From contig NZ_AP022834.1 in the NCBI RefSeq assembly GCF_013394385.1, forward strand, positions 2,232,001-2,296,000: DNA of 64,000 bases, given 5' to 3'. The translations under genes were made by a program, and so were the position numbers. Below the pieces are notes generated by a model. It saw only the letters and a list, made by a program, of their open reading frames with translations. It made no database searches and was not told the origin of the DNA. The DNA is from Kocuria sp. TGY1127_2 (GTDB lineage: Bacteria > Actinomycetota > Actinomycetes > Actinomycetales > Micrococcaceae). How positions within the stretch are numbered: the first letter of the stretch is position 1; each line of letters begins with the position of its first letter. Of the stretch, positions 17,674-27,054 are shown piece by piece.

Positions 17674-19152
17674 GTGTCCGGGACGGAACAAAAGTACGAG
17701 GCAGACGTGATCGTCGTCGGTGGAGGCAACGCGGGTTTCACGGCAGCCCATGCGGCGGCCAAGAACGGCCGCCGAGTACTTCTCTTGGAGAAGGGCCCCA
17801 GCGACGATTCTGGTGGCAATAGCTTCTACACGGCCGGCGCAACCCGGATTACGCATCAGGGGCTCGAAGATCTCAAGGATTTCATTGAACCCGACGCACG
17901 TCACGCAATGACCACGGTCCCGCCGTACACTTCTGAGGACTATGCCGCCGATCTTGATCGGGTCACGGAAGGTCGCAATGACAAAGAACTGACCAAAGTG
18001 CTCCTCGACGAAGTCACCGAAACCCTACGATGGTTGCATTCGCTGGGACTGAAGTACCGGCTGATGTACGAACGCCAGTCGTATCAGAACCCGGACGGAA
18101 CGTATCTCTTCTGGGGCGGGTTGCACGTCGGAAACGTCGGCGGCGGTCAGGGTCTGATGGCCGACCACACACGTGTTGCGGGCGAACTGGGTATCGAGAT
18201 CCAGTACGGAGTCCGCGGGAAGGAACTGCTCACCGAAGACGGCAGTGTAATAGGCGTGATGGCAGAGGTCGCAGGGAAGGAGATCAACTACTCGGCCGAA
18301 TCCGTCATACTGACAGCCGGCGGTTTCGAAGCTGACCCAGAAATGCGCTCCCAGTACCTGGGCCAACGGTGGGGTCACGCTAAAGTGCGTGGAACGCCCT
18401 ATAACACTGGAGACATGCTCAACGCGGCCCTGGCCGTTGGGGCCGCACGTGGCGGCGACTGGTCTAGCTGTCACTCGGTACAGTGGGACGCCTTTACTCC
18501 CCACAATGAGAGCAATCGGGAGCTGACCAACAGGCTTACCCGCCAGTCCTATCCTCTGGGCATACTGGTCAACAAAAACGGCGACCGCTTTCTCGATGAG
18601 GGCGCTGACTTCCGCAATTACACCTACGCCAAGTACGGCAAGCGCATCCTCGAGCAGCCGGATGCCTTGGCTTTTCAGATTTTCGATGCCAAGACCCGTC
18701 CGATGCTGCGTGAAGAAGAATACGAGATGCCTGAGATTTCGGAGGTGACTGCCGAGACGGTGGGCGAATTGGCTGAAAAGCTCGGTATCGATCCCACCCA
18801 GCTCCAAAAAACCGTCTCTGATTTCAACTCCCGCATTAACGTCGACGCCGATTTCGACCCCAATGTTAAGGACGGCCGCAGAGCTGACGTGGAGCCGCCC
18901 AAAAGCAACTGGGCGGAGGAGATCGACACTGCGCCGTTCTATGCCTATCCGGTCACTTGCGGTATCACCTTCACCTTTGGAGGTTTGAAAACCGACACCC
19001 ATGGCAGAGTTCTCGACCAGCGCGGGCAACACATCAAGGGACTCTACGCAGCAGGAGAGATGCTCGGCGGGCTCTTCGCCAACAACTATCCTGGGGGTTC
19101 TGGCTTGGCGGCCGGTTGCGTCTTCGGCCGCAGGGCCGGACAGATCGCGTAG
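17674..19152 (+). CDS. FAD-dependent dehydrogenase, tricarballylate dehydrogenase (TcuA)-like
   Basis: 492 residues of the FAD_binding_2 / fumarate reductase flavoprotein family. The N-terminal Rossmann motif ADVIVVGGGNAGFTAA is followed by the ribose-binding LLLEKGP, then SGGNSFYTAG. Towards the C-terminus are TCGITFTFGGLKTD and GLYAAGEMLGGLFANNYPGGSGLA, which closes the FAD site. The overall pattern is closest, from memory, to TcuA, which oxidises tricarballylate to cis-aconitate; 3-ketosteroid dehydrogenase or another polycarboxylate enzyme is possible. No TcuB iron-sulfur partner is present in the window. GTG start with AAGGGTGG upstream. The neighbouring GntP carrier and GntR regulator suggest a small uptake-and-oxidation unit. 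Confidence 0.85.
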   Translation: MSGTEQKYEADVIVVGGGNAGFTAAHAAAKNGRRVLLLEKGPSDDSGGNSFYTAGATRITHQGLEDLKDFIEPDARHAMTTVPPYTSEDYAADLDRVTEGRNDKELTKVLLDEVTETLRWLHSLGLKYRLMYERQSYQNPDGTYLFWGGLHVGNVGGGQGLMADHTRVAGELGIEIQYGVRGKELLTEDGSVIGVMAEVAGKEINYSAESVILTAGGFEADPEMRSQYLGQRWGHAKVRGTPYNTGDMLNAALAVGAARGGDWSSCHSVQWDAFTPHNESNRELTNRLTRQSYPLGILVNKNGDRFLDEGADFRNYTYAKYGKRILEQPDALAFQIFDAKTRPMLREEEYEMPEISEVTAETVGELAEKLGIDPTQLQKTVSDFNSRINVDADFDPNVKDGRRADVEPPKSNWAEEIDTAPFYAYPVTCGITFTFGGLKTDTHGRVLDQRGQHIKGLYAAGEMLGGLFANNYPGGSGLAAGCVFGRRAGQIA

Positions 19153-19262
19153 CGAGACCAAACGACTCCCCTGTATCCTCAGTCCAGACGACGACCGTGC
19201 TGCGGTCGGTCGGATCGTTATGGACTTGGGTTTCCGGAGACATCGAACAGACGAGGGAAGAA

Positions 19263-19934
19263 ATGGCACGAGGGGCGGCGAACGGCTTCGATCGCAACGC
19301 TATTTTCGAGCAACTGCGTCAAGAGATCATCGAAGGAACCTTGGAACAAGGCTCGCCCTTGAAGGAATCTCCACTCGCAACCCGGTTCGATGTCTCCCGC
19401 ACCCCGGTCCGAGACGCATTGATGCGGCTGGAACAGACCGGTTTGGCGGTACGGGGGAATCGTGGGCTTGCGGTGAAAAGTATCGATCCGCAGTCGGTCG
19501 TACAGGTCTATCGGCTTCGTATTCTGCTCGAAGAAGAGGCCGCCGGACAGGCAGCAGAGAACCGAACGTTCAATGACGTGATCAGCTTGCAGGCCCTCAT
19601 GTCTCGAGACAAGGAAGTGGATCAGGAAGACGAGCAGGCTCTGGTCCGTGCCAATCTGGATTTCCACGAAGCCGTCTGGCAAGCGACGCAAAACAACCTA
19701 CTGATCTCATTGCTCAACGAAGTCACAGGCCAGGTAGTACACGCTCCAAAATCTACGCTTTCGGTCGGAAATCGCTGGAGCGAAGCGCTGGAAGAGCACG
19801 AAGCGCTGGTGAAGTCCATCGAAGACCGAGACATTGCCTCGGCACGCCGGATAGCCCGCCAGCACTTCGAACAAGCCCTGCACATTCGGATGAGCCTGCT
19901 CAGAGAATCCGTACGTCAACGCATCGACGGTTAA
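19263..19934 (+). CDS. GntR-family regulator (FCD/FadR subfamily)
   Basis: 223 residues. The winged helix-turn-helix is at residues about 10-75 (LRQEIIEGTLEQGSPL, ATRFDVSRTPVRDALMRLEQTGL), followed by an all-helical FCD ligand domain with the metal-binding pattern D-x3-H (NLDFHEAVW) and later H residues (EEHEALV, RQHFEQAL). The ATG at 19263 has AGGGAAG about 4 bases upstream; longer in-frame reading upstream lacks family similarity. It follows the flavoprotein by 110 bases on the same strand. FCD regulators usually respond to a carboxylic acid and repress the adjacent pathway, which fits the GntP/TcuA-like pair. Confidence 0.94.
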   Translation: MARGAANGFDRNAIFEQLRQEIIEGTLEQGSPLKESPLATRFDVSRTPVRDALMRLEQTGLAVRGNRGLAVKSIDPQSVVQVYRLRILLEEEAAGQAAENRTFNDVISLQALMSRDKEVDQEDEQALVRANLDFHEAVWQATQNNLLISLLNEVTGQVVHAPKSTLSVGNRWSEALEEHEALVKSIEDRDIASARRIARQHFEQALHIRMSLLRESVRQRIDG

Positions 19935-20066
19935 AAGGATTCGGCGGCGTCGGTCGTGCGGCCGCTGGGGCGCTGGCACAAGCGGGAGCATGTGTGGTCC
20001 TCGCCGTCCGCTAGATACGCCGCGTCCAGTTGCGTCGGCACTCATCGTCGATGACGGCGTGGTCCG

Positions 20067-20570
20067 TCAGGCCGCTTGCTCGAATTCTGCCTTCATTGTC
20101 GTCAACGTGCGTTGGATGTTTTTCCGTTGGAAATCCGAGAACGGCTTGCCGCCGGTGACGGCTCGGTCGAACACACCGGCCAACCAGTCGGGCCACTTCG
20201 TTCGCTGATCAGTCCAGGTTTCGGTGACACGCGTGCCGCCGTCGACTTCTTCGAAATCGTAAGCCCACCGGGCGATCCCGCCGCGCAGAATGGGCGAACG
20301 AGGCCCAATCTTGCGCACTTCGAAGGCAAAGCTCTTCCCCGGTACGGATTCGGTCACGACGCACTGGGTGATCCAGCGGGCCCTGCCGCGATGGTTGGTG
20401 CCGTTGAAAACCTCACTATCGTGCAATGGCCGGCCACCCTCCGGTCCCACGGCCCCAGTATTCTCCGGGCTCCATCGGGGCATCTGCGTTGGATCAGCGA
20501 CCTGGTTCCAGATCGTCTCAGCTTCTGCTTGGATCACCACGCTGTCGCTTACCTGCATTGTGCGGTTCAT
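20067..20570 (-). CDS. SRPBCC (polyketide cyclase/START-like) family protein
   Basis: 167 residues. The pattern is that of the Polyketide_cyc2 group: VVIQAEAETIWNQVADPTQMPRWSPE at the N-terminus (residues about 8-33, the usual A-x-x-V-W-x-x-V-x-D-x-x-x-x-x-x-W-x-P-E), a middle beta-rich part, and a C-terminal helix ending in TLTTMKAEFEQAA. Such proteins bind hydrophobic ligands in a helix-grip cavity; no specific reaction can be given. The ATG at 20570 has GGAGAGG upstream and begins where the family begins; in-frame upstream ATGs give extra residues without similarity. It is divergent from the FAD reductase gene and convergent with gntR. Confidence 0.88.
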   Translation of the reverse strand: MNRTMQVSDSVVIQAEAETIWNQVADPTQMPRWSPENTGAVGPEGGRPLHDSEVFNGTNHRGRARWITQCVVTESVPGKSFAFEVRKIGPRSPILRGGIARWAYDFEEVDGGTRVTETWTDQRTKWPDWLAGVFDRAVTGGKPFSDFQRKNIQRTLTTMKAEFEQAA

Positions 20571-20788
20571 TCGGGTCCTCTCCTCAATTGACTCCACACT
20601 AGGCCGCCTTCCTCGGAGGTGTATACCTCGCCTCCCGGATAGCGTGCTGGAGAAAGCAGAGGCACCGGGGGTCGGACGGCCAACCGAGCCCTCGTACGCG
20701 GCTCTCTGCCTCTCAGCGAGCCCCACCTGCAGGGTCACGGCTGCTCGATGGCATGGACTTTTCGGGGCGCGGTGCTCATACTGACCGC

Positions 20789-22015
20789 ATGGCTATTGAT
20801 CCAGACTTTGCGCCCGATTTACTGCCCGATGAGGTAGCTCTGCTGGTTATCGGCAGTGGGCCGGCAGGGATGACCGCGGCGCGGAGCTATACCGAGGGCG
20901 GCGGACCCGGAACGGTTCTGATCGTCACCGCCGACACGGACCCGCCCTACGAGCGACCCCCACTGAGCAAAGAGATGTTGGCCGGCGAACAGGCAGTCCA
21001 CCCGCAGCCCATCGATGAGGATCCGTTGCCTGATCAGGTTATGTTGCGGTTGAAGTCCGAGGTCACCGGCGTGGACCGCGAAAGACGCACGGTGCACTAC
21101 GACACCGTGGACGGGCGGCGCAGCGTTCGGTACTCACGGCTAGTGATAGCGGTCGGTTCCCGGCCAAAGGCGCTGCCCGGCGCCGACGACGACGCCCAGG
21201 TCTATCTGCTGCGCTCGTTGCAACAGGCCCGGGAATTGGTGGACGCAGTCGATGCAGCCCGCTCTGCAGTGGTGGTCGGGTCTGGATTCATCGGCTGTGA
21301 GGCGGCAGCATCTCTGGCCGGTCGCGGCGTACAGACGACCATGGTCACTCCGGAAACCGCCCCTCAGGCTGCTCGACTGGGGCGGACTGCCGGAGACCGT
21401 GTGAGCGTCTGGTTGCGGGAGGCTGGGGTCGAGCTCCGCACGGAGGTGCAGGTCGAGACGGTGCGCGCGCCGTGCACGGTGCATCTGGACGACGGTACGG
21501 CGCTCACTCCCGACCTGGTACTCGCCTCCGTCGGGGTCGAGCAGAACGGGGACATGTTCGCCGATGCCGGGTTCCGTGTCGAGCAAGGCCGCCTGATCGT
21601 GGACGAGCAATTGCGTACCGGCCCAGCGGAGTGGGCGGCCGGCGATGTCGCACAAGCCCAGCACGCGGTGGCCGGGCGGCAACTCGCCGTCGAACACTGG
21701 GGAGACGCGCTGTCTATGGGAGAGATTGCTGGTCGCAACGCCGCGGCGGCAAGCACGGGCGTCGGAGAGCCACGAGTATGGGACGCGGTTCCCGGATTCT
21801 GGTCCGTCATCGGCGGGCACACGCTCAAGTACGCGGCTTGGGGCGACGGATACGCGACCGACCACCCGGTCGAATACGAGAACGGCTTCACCGTGTGGTA
21901 CGCGGATAGGGACGGTACGCTCGTCGGAGTGCTGACGCATGAGGCAGACGCGGACTACGACCGCGGCAGCGAGCTGATCAAGCAGAAACGCCCAGTGCGT
22001 GAGGTCGCACGTTGA
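20789..22015 (+). CDS. FAD-dependent NAD(P)H oxidoreductase (ferredoxin reductase-like)
   Basis: 408 residues, Pyr_redox_2 class. FAD motif LLVIGSGPAGMTAA near residue 18, YERPPLSKE, the conserved VIAVGSRPKALPG, an NAD(P)-binding VVVGSGFIGCEAAASL about residue 165, and the second FAD contact EWAAGDVA. This is the layout of reductases that feed oxygenases or ferredoxins. No ferredoxin, Rieske or P450 gene lies nearby, so the partner is unknown. The ATG at 20789 is chosen because similarity starts soon after; an in-frame ATG at 20753 is also possible, and neither has a strong ribosome site. Base composition looks richer in GC than the flanks. Confidence 0.9.
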   Translation: MAIDPDFAPDLLPDEVALLVIGSGPAGMTAARSYTEGGGPGTVLIVTADTDPPYERPPLSKEMLAGEQAVHPQPIDEDPLPDQVMLRLKSEVTGVDRERRTVHYDTVDGRRSVRYSRLVIAVGSRPKALPGADDDAQVYLLRSLQQARELVDAVDAARSAVVVGSGFIGCEAAASLAGRGVQTTMVTPETAPQAARLGRTAGDRVSVWLREAGVELRTEVQVETVRAPCTVHLDDGTALTPDLVLASVGVEQNGDMFADAGFRVEQGRLIVDEQLRTGPAEWAAGDVAQAQHAVAGRQLAVEHWGDALSMGEIAGRNAAAASTGVGEPRVWDAVPGFWSVIGGHTLKYAAWGDGYATDHPVEYENGFTVWYADRDGTLVGVLTHEADADYDRGSELIKQKRPVREVAR

Positions 22016-22703
22016 GGTCAAGGACTCGTGAGCCTGCGGTCTGTCCTTGGTCGCATCCCCTGCGATGATGCGCGGACCACACACGAAAAGCGTTGGGCCG
22101 GTCCGCTCCTCCCCGTACCGCTTGGCTTCACCGTGCAGACCAGTGCTATCGCCTTCAATTCGGCTCCGTGAGCATACGCTACAGTCACTTTTCATCAGGG
22201 CAAGCCCCCCCCGGGAGCCCGCTCTGTTGATACCGATGTATCAGCGTGCTCTGTGGCCAAACAGAGTCTCGGCGGAGACAGGCTTCATAACCTGCCTTCC
22301 CGCGCGTAGTGTGCGGATATGGGACTTCAAGACTTGAGAAGCTTTGGAACCGGGCTCGCCGCAGGGATCGGATCGGCGCCAGCCGTTCTGATGGGCAGAA
22401 CCGTGGAGACCACCGTCAGGACAAGCAGGGGCAATCCTCGAAACACCGAATTCTCGACTTGAGCTCGAACCTGCTTCAGAAAAATATCCTTGAGGAGCTC
22501 CTCCACGAACGCGACCGCCGACTCGGCATTTCCACACCGCACCAACGTGACAAACGCCAGGACATTCCCACTCCAGAGGTAGCTAGTGAGGCGAACTCCT
22601 GGCAGAGCGGGCGCACCGTGCAAACGACTCTGCACCAGGTGGATCTCAGACGGTAGGCAAGACCCGACGAGACCCCATTCAACCCCACGAAAGCGAGAAC
22701 ACC
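22016..22703. other. 688-base gap without a convincing gene
   Basis: No reading frame here shows a recognisable domain. A possible 47-codon frame starts at ATG 22319 and runs into TGA at about 22460. The frame next to it stays open to 22656 with a charged, helix-like composition (LQKNILEELLHERDRRLG), so a frameshifted or decayed small gene is possible. A run of eight C lies at about 22205-22212. The stretch just before 22704 should hold the beta-glucosidase promoter. Confidence 0.35.
22228..22243. promoter_or_regulatory. Inverted repeat TGATAC-N4-GTATCA
   Basis: A perfect 6-bp inverted repeat with a four-base centre (TGATACCGATGTATCA). It lies in the gene-poor stretch between the FAD reductase and the beta-glucosidase, about 460 bases before the latter. 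Size and symmetry suit a TetR- or GntR-type operator, but no regulator is adjacent and no promoter boxes were identified with it. Confidence 0.3.
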
Positions 22704-24920
22704 ATGGTCAGTTCACAGGACCTCACGCTCGAAGAAAAGGCCCAGCTGCTCAGCGGCAAGGACTTCTGGACCACCAAGAACATCGACCGAGTCGGTGTAC
22801 CGTCCATCATGCTCACGGATGGCCCCCACGGCCTCCGCAAGCAGGCCGGCTCCAGCGACAACCTCGGTATCAATGAATCCGTTCCCGCAACTTGTTTTCC
22901 GCCCGCCGTCGCGCTCGGGTCCGCATTCGACCCCGACTTGGCAGAACGGGTAGGCCAAGCATTGGGCATCGAAGCAGCCATTGAGGACGTCTCGGTACTT
23001 CTGGGCCCTGGCGTGAATATCAAGCGTTCGCCCTTGTGCGGCCGTAATTTCGAGTATTTCTCCGAGGATCCTTACCACGCGGGGACAGTTGCCGCGGGGC
23101 TTGTGCGAGGTATCCAGTCGCAAAACGTCGGTGCTTGTCTCAAACACTTCGCGGCGAATAATCAGGAGGAAGACCGCATGCGGGTTTCCTCAGACGTCGA
23201 CGACCGCCCGCTCCGGGAAATCTACTTCCGCGCTTTCGAAAGAGTCGTCAAAGAAGCCAAGCCGTGGACCGTGATGTGCTCCTACAACAAGATCAACGGC
23301 ACATACGCTTCGGAACACTCCTGGTTATTGACGGACGTGCTGCGGGAGGCCTGGGACTTCGATGGAATGGTGGTCTCCGACTGGGGTGCTGTTCACGACC
23401 GTGTTGCGGGCGTCAAGGCGGGAATGGATCTCGAGATGCCGTCCTCGGATGGCATTACGGATGCTCAGGTTGTCGACGCGGTGCGTGCAGGCCGGCTGGA
23501 GTCAACCTGGGTCGACCGGTCGGCCCAGCGCGTTCTCAATCTGGTCGAAAGGTCCGGCCGGTGGGTGAAGCCATCGGGCCCGCTCGACGTCGAGGCTCAT
23601 CACCGCATCGCCCGCGAGGCCGCCACGCGGTCGGTAGTCCTGCTCAAGAACGACGGCCAGACCCTTCCCCTGGAGGATGGACAGAGCATCGCCCTCATCG
23701 GGGAGTTCGCACGCACCCCACGTTTCCAAGGCGGCGGTTCCTCTCATATCAACCCGACCCGTGTGGACACGGCTCTCGACGCTTTCCGAGAGAAGGTTGG
23801 CGAGCAGGTCGACTTCGCGCCGGGTTTCACCTTCGACGGGAAAGGTTCCGAGGCGCTTCGCGCCGAGGCCGTGGAACTCGCTCGCACAAAGGACGTCGCG
23901 GTCGTGTTCCTGGGACTGCCCGACGCCGCCGAATCCGAGGGCTTCGACCGAACAACCCTCGATATCCCGGCCGATCAGTTGGAACTCCTGGACGAGGTCG
24001 TTGCGGCCAATCCCCGAACCGTCGTCGTGCTCTCCAACGGCGGCGTCGTGGCTCTGCCCTTCGCAGATTCGGTTCCCGCCATTGTGGAGGGCTGGTTGCT
24101 CGGCCAAGCAGGCGGATCGGCGGTCGTGGACATCCTGACCGGCGAGACTGCCCCTTCAGGACGCCTCGGCGAAACCATTCCCTATCGACTCGAGGACACC
24201 CCAGCCTTCGGGAACTTCCCCGGGGAGTTCGGACACGTCCGCTACGGGGAGGGAATCCACGTCGGCTACCGCTGGTACGACAAGAGGAATTTCGAGGTAG
24301 CTTTTCCTTTCGGGCATGGGCTTGCCTATACGAACTTCGAGTACGGCTCCCCCACGGTTTCCGTCAACGACCACGACGACATCGAGGTCCGCGTGCGTAT
24401 CACCAACACCGGCCAGCGATCCGGCCGTGAGGTAGTGCAGGTTTATGTCGGACCGGAGAATTCAGCCGTTGATCGCGCTCCTCGGGAGCTGAAGGCTTTC
24501 GCCTCGGTCGAGGCCGCTGCCGGCGAGTCACGCGACGTCGCCCTGACGATCGACCGGGAGGACCTCGCCTACTGGGACATTCGGGTCGACCGTTTCGTCG
24601 TCGAGGCAGGCGTATACCGGGTCGAGGTCGGAGCTTCCAGCCGGGACATTCGAGGCGAAGCCACCGTAGAGCTCAACGGCGACGAAGTACGCCTCCCCCT
24701 CACCTCGCAGTCGTCGCTGGCGGAAATCCTCGCGCATCCGACCGCTGGTCCCACGATGCGAGAACATCTGACTACCTTCTTGGGTTCGACCCCGGACGGC
24801 GCTGCGTCAGGAGAACAAGACATGGAATCACTGATAGGTTCCCTCCCGGTGGGCCGGCTGGTCAGCTTCGGCATGCCGAAGGAGCAAGTCAAGAAATTGA
24901 TCAACCTGGCCCAGCAATAA
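22704..24920 (+). CDS. Glycoside hydrolase family 3 beta-glucosidase
   Basis: 738 residues and no signal peptide, so a cytoplasmic enzyme that would split beta-linked glucosides brought in by a transporter. Order: GH3 N-terminal barrel (residues about 1-300) with LTDGPHGLR, KHFAANNQE and the nucleophile in MVVSDWG (Asp226); GH3 C-terminal domain with VVLLKNDGQTLPL, GGGSSHINP and the LGLPDAAESEGFDR acid/base region; and a fibronectin type III-like domain (VRITNTGQRSGREVVQVYV) towards the end. The ATG is preceded by GAGAAC. No sugar transporter or LacI regulator is adjacent. It is convergent with rsmA. Confidence 0.95.
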   Translation: MVSSQDLTLEEKAQLLSGKDFWTTKNIDRVGVPSIMLTDGPHGLRKQAGSSDNLGINESVPATCFPPAVALGSAFDPDLAERVGQALGIEAAIEDVSVLLGPGVNIKRSPLCGRNFEYFSEDPYHAGTVAAGLVRGIQSQNVGACLKHFAANNQEEDRMRVSSDVDDRPLREIYFRAFERVVKEAKPWTVMCSYNKINGTYASEHSWLLTDVLREAWDFDGMVVSDWGAVHDRVAGVKAGMDLEMPSSDGITDAQVVDAVRAGRLESTWVDRSAQRVLNLVERSGRWVKPSGPLDVEAHHRIAREAATRSVVLLKNDGQTLPLEDGQSIALIGEFARTPRFQGGGSSHINPTRVDTALDAFREKVGEQVDFAPGFTFDGKGSEALRAEAVELARTKDVAVVFLGLPDAAESEGFDRTTLDIPADQLELLDEVVAANPRTVVVLSNGGVVALPFADSVPAIVEGWLLGQAGGSAVVDILTGETAPSGRLGETIPYRLEDTPAFGNFPGEFGHVRYGEGIHVGYRWYDKRNFEVAFPFGHGLAYTNFEYGSPTVSVNDHDDIEVRVRITNTGQRSGREVVQVYVGPENSAVDRAPRELKAFASVEAAAGESRDVALTIDREDLAYWDIRVDRFVVEAGVYRVEVGASSRDIRGEATVELNGDEVRLPLTSQSSLAEILAHPTAGPTMREHLTTFLGSTPDGAASGEQDMESLIGSLPVGRLVSFGMPKEQVKKLINLAQQ

Positions 24921-25053
24921 TCCGCTTTCGGTGCCGGCGACCCGGCAGAACTGAGGCCGGCAGACCCAGCGGCGTCAATGGTTGCTGAGACTTCGGCGAG
25001 TTGCGAGGAAGGTCAGGCGGCTGCGACCTGCACCTGCACTTCCGGAACCGGGC

Positions 25054-25911
25054 TCAGTCCATCCGTGTCTGGGCCGCCTGGGCGATACGGATGAACTCGT
25101 GGATGTTGAGCCGCTCGCCGCGCAGTGAGGGATCGACGCCTGCGGCCTCGAGAATTTCCCCCGAGAGGGCCGAGGAACCGGCCCACCCGGCGAGCGCTGC
25201 GCGCAATGTCTTGCGGCGTTGGGCGAATGCGGCGTCGATGGCCGTGAAGAGGACTCCACGATCGACCTCGGCCAGTGGCTGGTCCCGGCGGGTGAATGCG
25301 ACGAGGCCCGACCGGATCTTCGGCGCAGGCCAAAATACGTTTGTGCCGATCACCCCGGCCTTGGTGACATCGGCGAACCACGCTGCCTTGACGGAGGGCA
25401 CGCCGTAGATTTTGGATCCGGGCTGAGCGGCGAGCCTGTCGGCCACCTCGTCCTGAACCATAACCAAGCCATGTTTGATGGAGGGGAACCGGTCCAATAG
25501 ATTCAGCAGAACCGGTACCGCAACGTTGTATGGAAGATTGGCCACGAGTGCATCCGGTGTTTCGGGGAGCTCATGCACTTTCATCGCGTCCGAAAGCACC
25601 ACATCCAGGCGAGCTGCGCCCTCGGGCCGAAAACGCTGAACGGTTTCCGGAAGCTGCCGTGCCAAAGGCGGATCAATTTCCACGGCGACGACGTGCCTCG
25701 CGGAGTCGAGAATGCCCAGGGTCAGCGAGCCGAGGCCCGGCCCAACCTCAAGGACCGTCTCGTTCGGCTGGATCTTGGCCGTCGCAATGATCCTGCGGAT
25801 CGTATTCGGGTCGATCACAAAATTCTGACCGAGAGTCTTGGTCGGCCTAATACCGGCTCGCTCCGCGAGGTCTCGGATCTCGGCGGCACCCAGAAGAGCT
25901 GTTTCCATCAC
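25054..25911 (-). CDS. rsmA: 16S rRNA (adenine1518-N6/adenine1519-N6)-dimethyltransferase
   Basis: RsmA/KsgA dimethylates two adjacent adenines near the 3' end of 16S rRNA with S-adenosylmethionine. 285 residues, normal length. [15 protein letters not shown] starts the domain; [14 protein letters not shown] is the SAM loop; [13 protein letters not shown] carries the catalytic NLPY motif; a small helical C-terminal domain follows. The start is GTG 25911 or the next codon, ATG 25908. It is last in an rsmI-tatD-rsmA run on this strand, 35 bases after tatD. The 133-base gap to the beta-glucosidase shows only a short GC-rich stem. Confidence 0.97.
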   Translation of the reverse strand: MMETALLGAAEIRDLAERAGIRPTKTLGQNFVIDPNTIRRIIATAKIQPNETVLEVGPGLGSLTLGILDSARHVVAVEIDPPLARQLPETVQRFRPEGAARLDVVLSDAMKVHELPETPDALVANLPYNVAVPVLLNLLDRFPSIKHGLVMVQDEVADRLAAQPGSKIYGVPSVKAAWFADVTKAGVIGTNVFWPAPKIRSGLVAFTRRDQPLAEVDRGVLFTAIDAAFAQRRKTLRAALAGWAGSSALSGEILEAAGVDPSLRGERLNIHEFIRIAQAAQTRMD

Positions 25912-25946
25912 TTCACGAATTCTACAGGCGCATGAGCATGGCTTTA

Positions 25947-27014
25947 TCAGTCACGGGAGAATCCGGGGATGCCCCATGAGCCGTAGACGTCCATCGAGTT
26001 CTCCCGGATTTGCGTGCAGAGGTCCGCCAGATGCTCTTCTCTCCGTTGAGCCATGTATCGAACCGTGTAATTGGTCATGTATGAGGCGTTCGGACGTCCT
26101 CTGTATGGGTGCGGGGTCAGGAAGGGCGCGTCGGTCTCCGCGAGGAGCAGTTCTGCTCGGGCACGTTCCAGGGATTCTTGGACTCCGTGAGAATTCTTGA
26201 ACGTCACGGTTCCGGAAAAGGACATGTACCAACCGTTTCGGTTGCACACGTCGGCCAGTTCCGGCCCACCGGAGTAACAGTGAAAGACGGTACGCTCGGG
26301 GGCGCCTTCGTCCTCCAGGATTGCGACGACGTCCTCATGCGCATCACGGTCATGAATTTGCAGGGCAAGTCCTAGTTCCTTGGCCATTCGGATGTGCCGC
26401 CTGAAACTGTCTTGTTGTGCCGCGCGACCGTCTTCATCGGTCCGGAAGTAGTCCAGGCCCGTCTCGCCTATGGCCCTCACCCGCTCGGAGGCCGCCATGG
26501 CTTCTAGTTCGGCGAGGGCATCATGGAGCTTTCCGGCTTCAGCCAGACGGGGCGCTTCGTTGGGGTGGATCGCGACCGCGGCCAGAACACGTGCATCGGC
26601 CTCGGCTGCGGCAACGGCGTAGGCGGAGGAGGTGAGGTCGCAACCGACTTGCACGATAGCGCCGATTCCAACGGCTTCGCCCGTATCGAGCGCATCCTTG
26701 GCCGAGATTTCGACTTCTCCGTCCAGGAGGTCCATGTGCGTGTGGTCGTCGACGACTGGGGAAGGAAGCGGTTCGGGTGCGGGCGGAAACACAAGGTTGC
26801 GAGAGCGACCGTCGCCGCCGGCGGTGCCCCTTCGGCGAGTTCCTTCCCCGGACTGTTCCCCGGTGATCCCCGTGTATCTCTCAGCTTCGTATGCCGGCGG
26901 CGTCTCTCCGGTGACGACCTCGGGACGGCGCATGGGATCGGTCCACAAGGAATTCATCAGGTCGACGGCGTCGGGGGCAAGTTCTCGCCACGTGGCGTTG
27001 GGATCCGTGCACAT
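25947..27014 (-). CDS. TatD-family metal-dependent deoxyribonuclease with N-terminal extension
   Basis: Metallo-hydrolase of the TatD family, thought to act as a 3'-5' exonuclease on DNA. Metal ligands are present: HTHMD, the GETGLD glutamate, [17 protein letters not shown] and the ETDAPFL aspartate. The barrel needs about 265 residues; this protein has 355, because ~88 residues precede the first His. The extension is Arg/Gly/Thr-rich and includes the words [22 protein letters not shown] 27014 has AGGAGAAG eight bases upstream, so the extension appears to be translated. Between rsmI (40 bases upstream) and rsmA, a common actinobacterial order. Confidence 0.95.
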   Translation of the reverse strand: MCTDPNATWRELAPDAVDLMNSLWTDPMRRPEVVTGETPPAYEAERYTGITGEQSGEGTRRRGTAGGDGRSRNLVFPPAPEPLPSPVVDDHTHMDLLDGEVEISAKDALDTGEAVGIGAIVQVGCDLTSSAYAVAAAEADARVLAAVAIHPNEAPRLAEAGKLHDALAELEAMAASERVRAIGETGLDYFRTDEDGRAAQQDSFRRHIRMAKELGLALQIHDRDAHEDVVAILEDEGAPERTVFHCYSGGPELADVCNRNGWYMSFSGTVTFKNSHGVQESLERARAELLLAETDAPFLTPHPYRGRPNASYMTNYTVRYMAQRREEHLADLCTQIRENSMDVYGSWGIPGFSRD

Positions 27015-27054
27015 GGGTGTATCTTCTCCTGAAATGTCTGGAGGTGGAGTGATT

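Noticed and set aside
22204-22214. Run of eight C as a phase-variable tract
   Set aside because: It is not inside or close upstream of a recognisable gene that it could switch.
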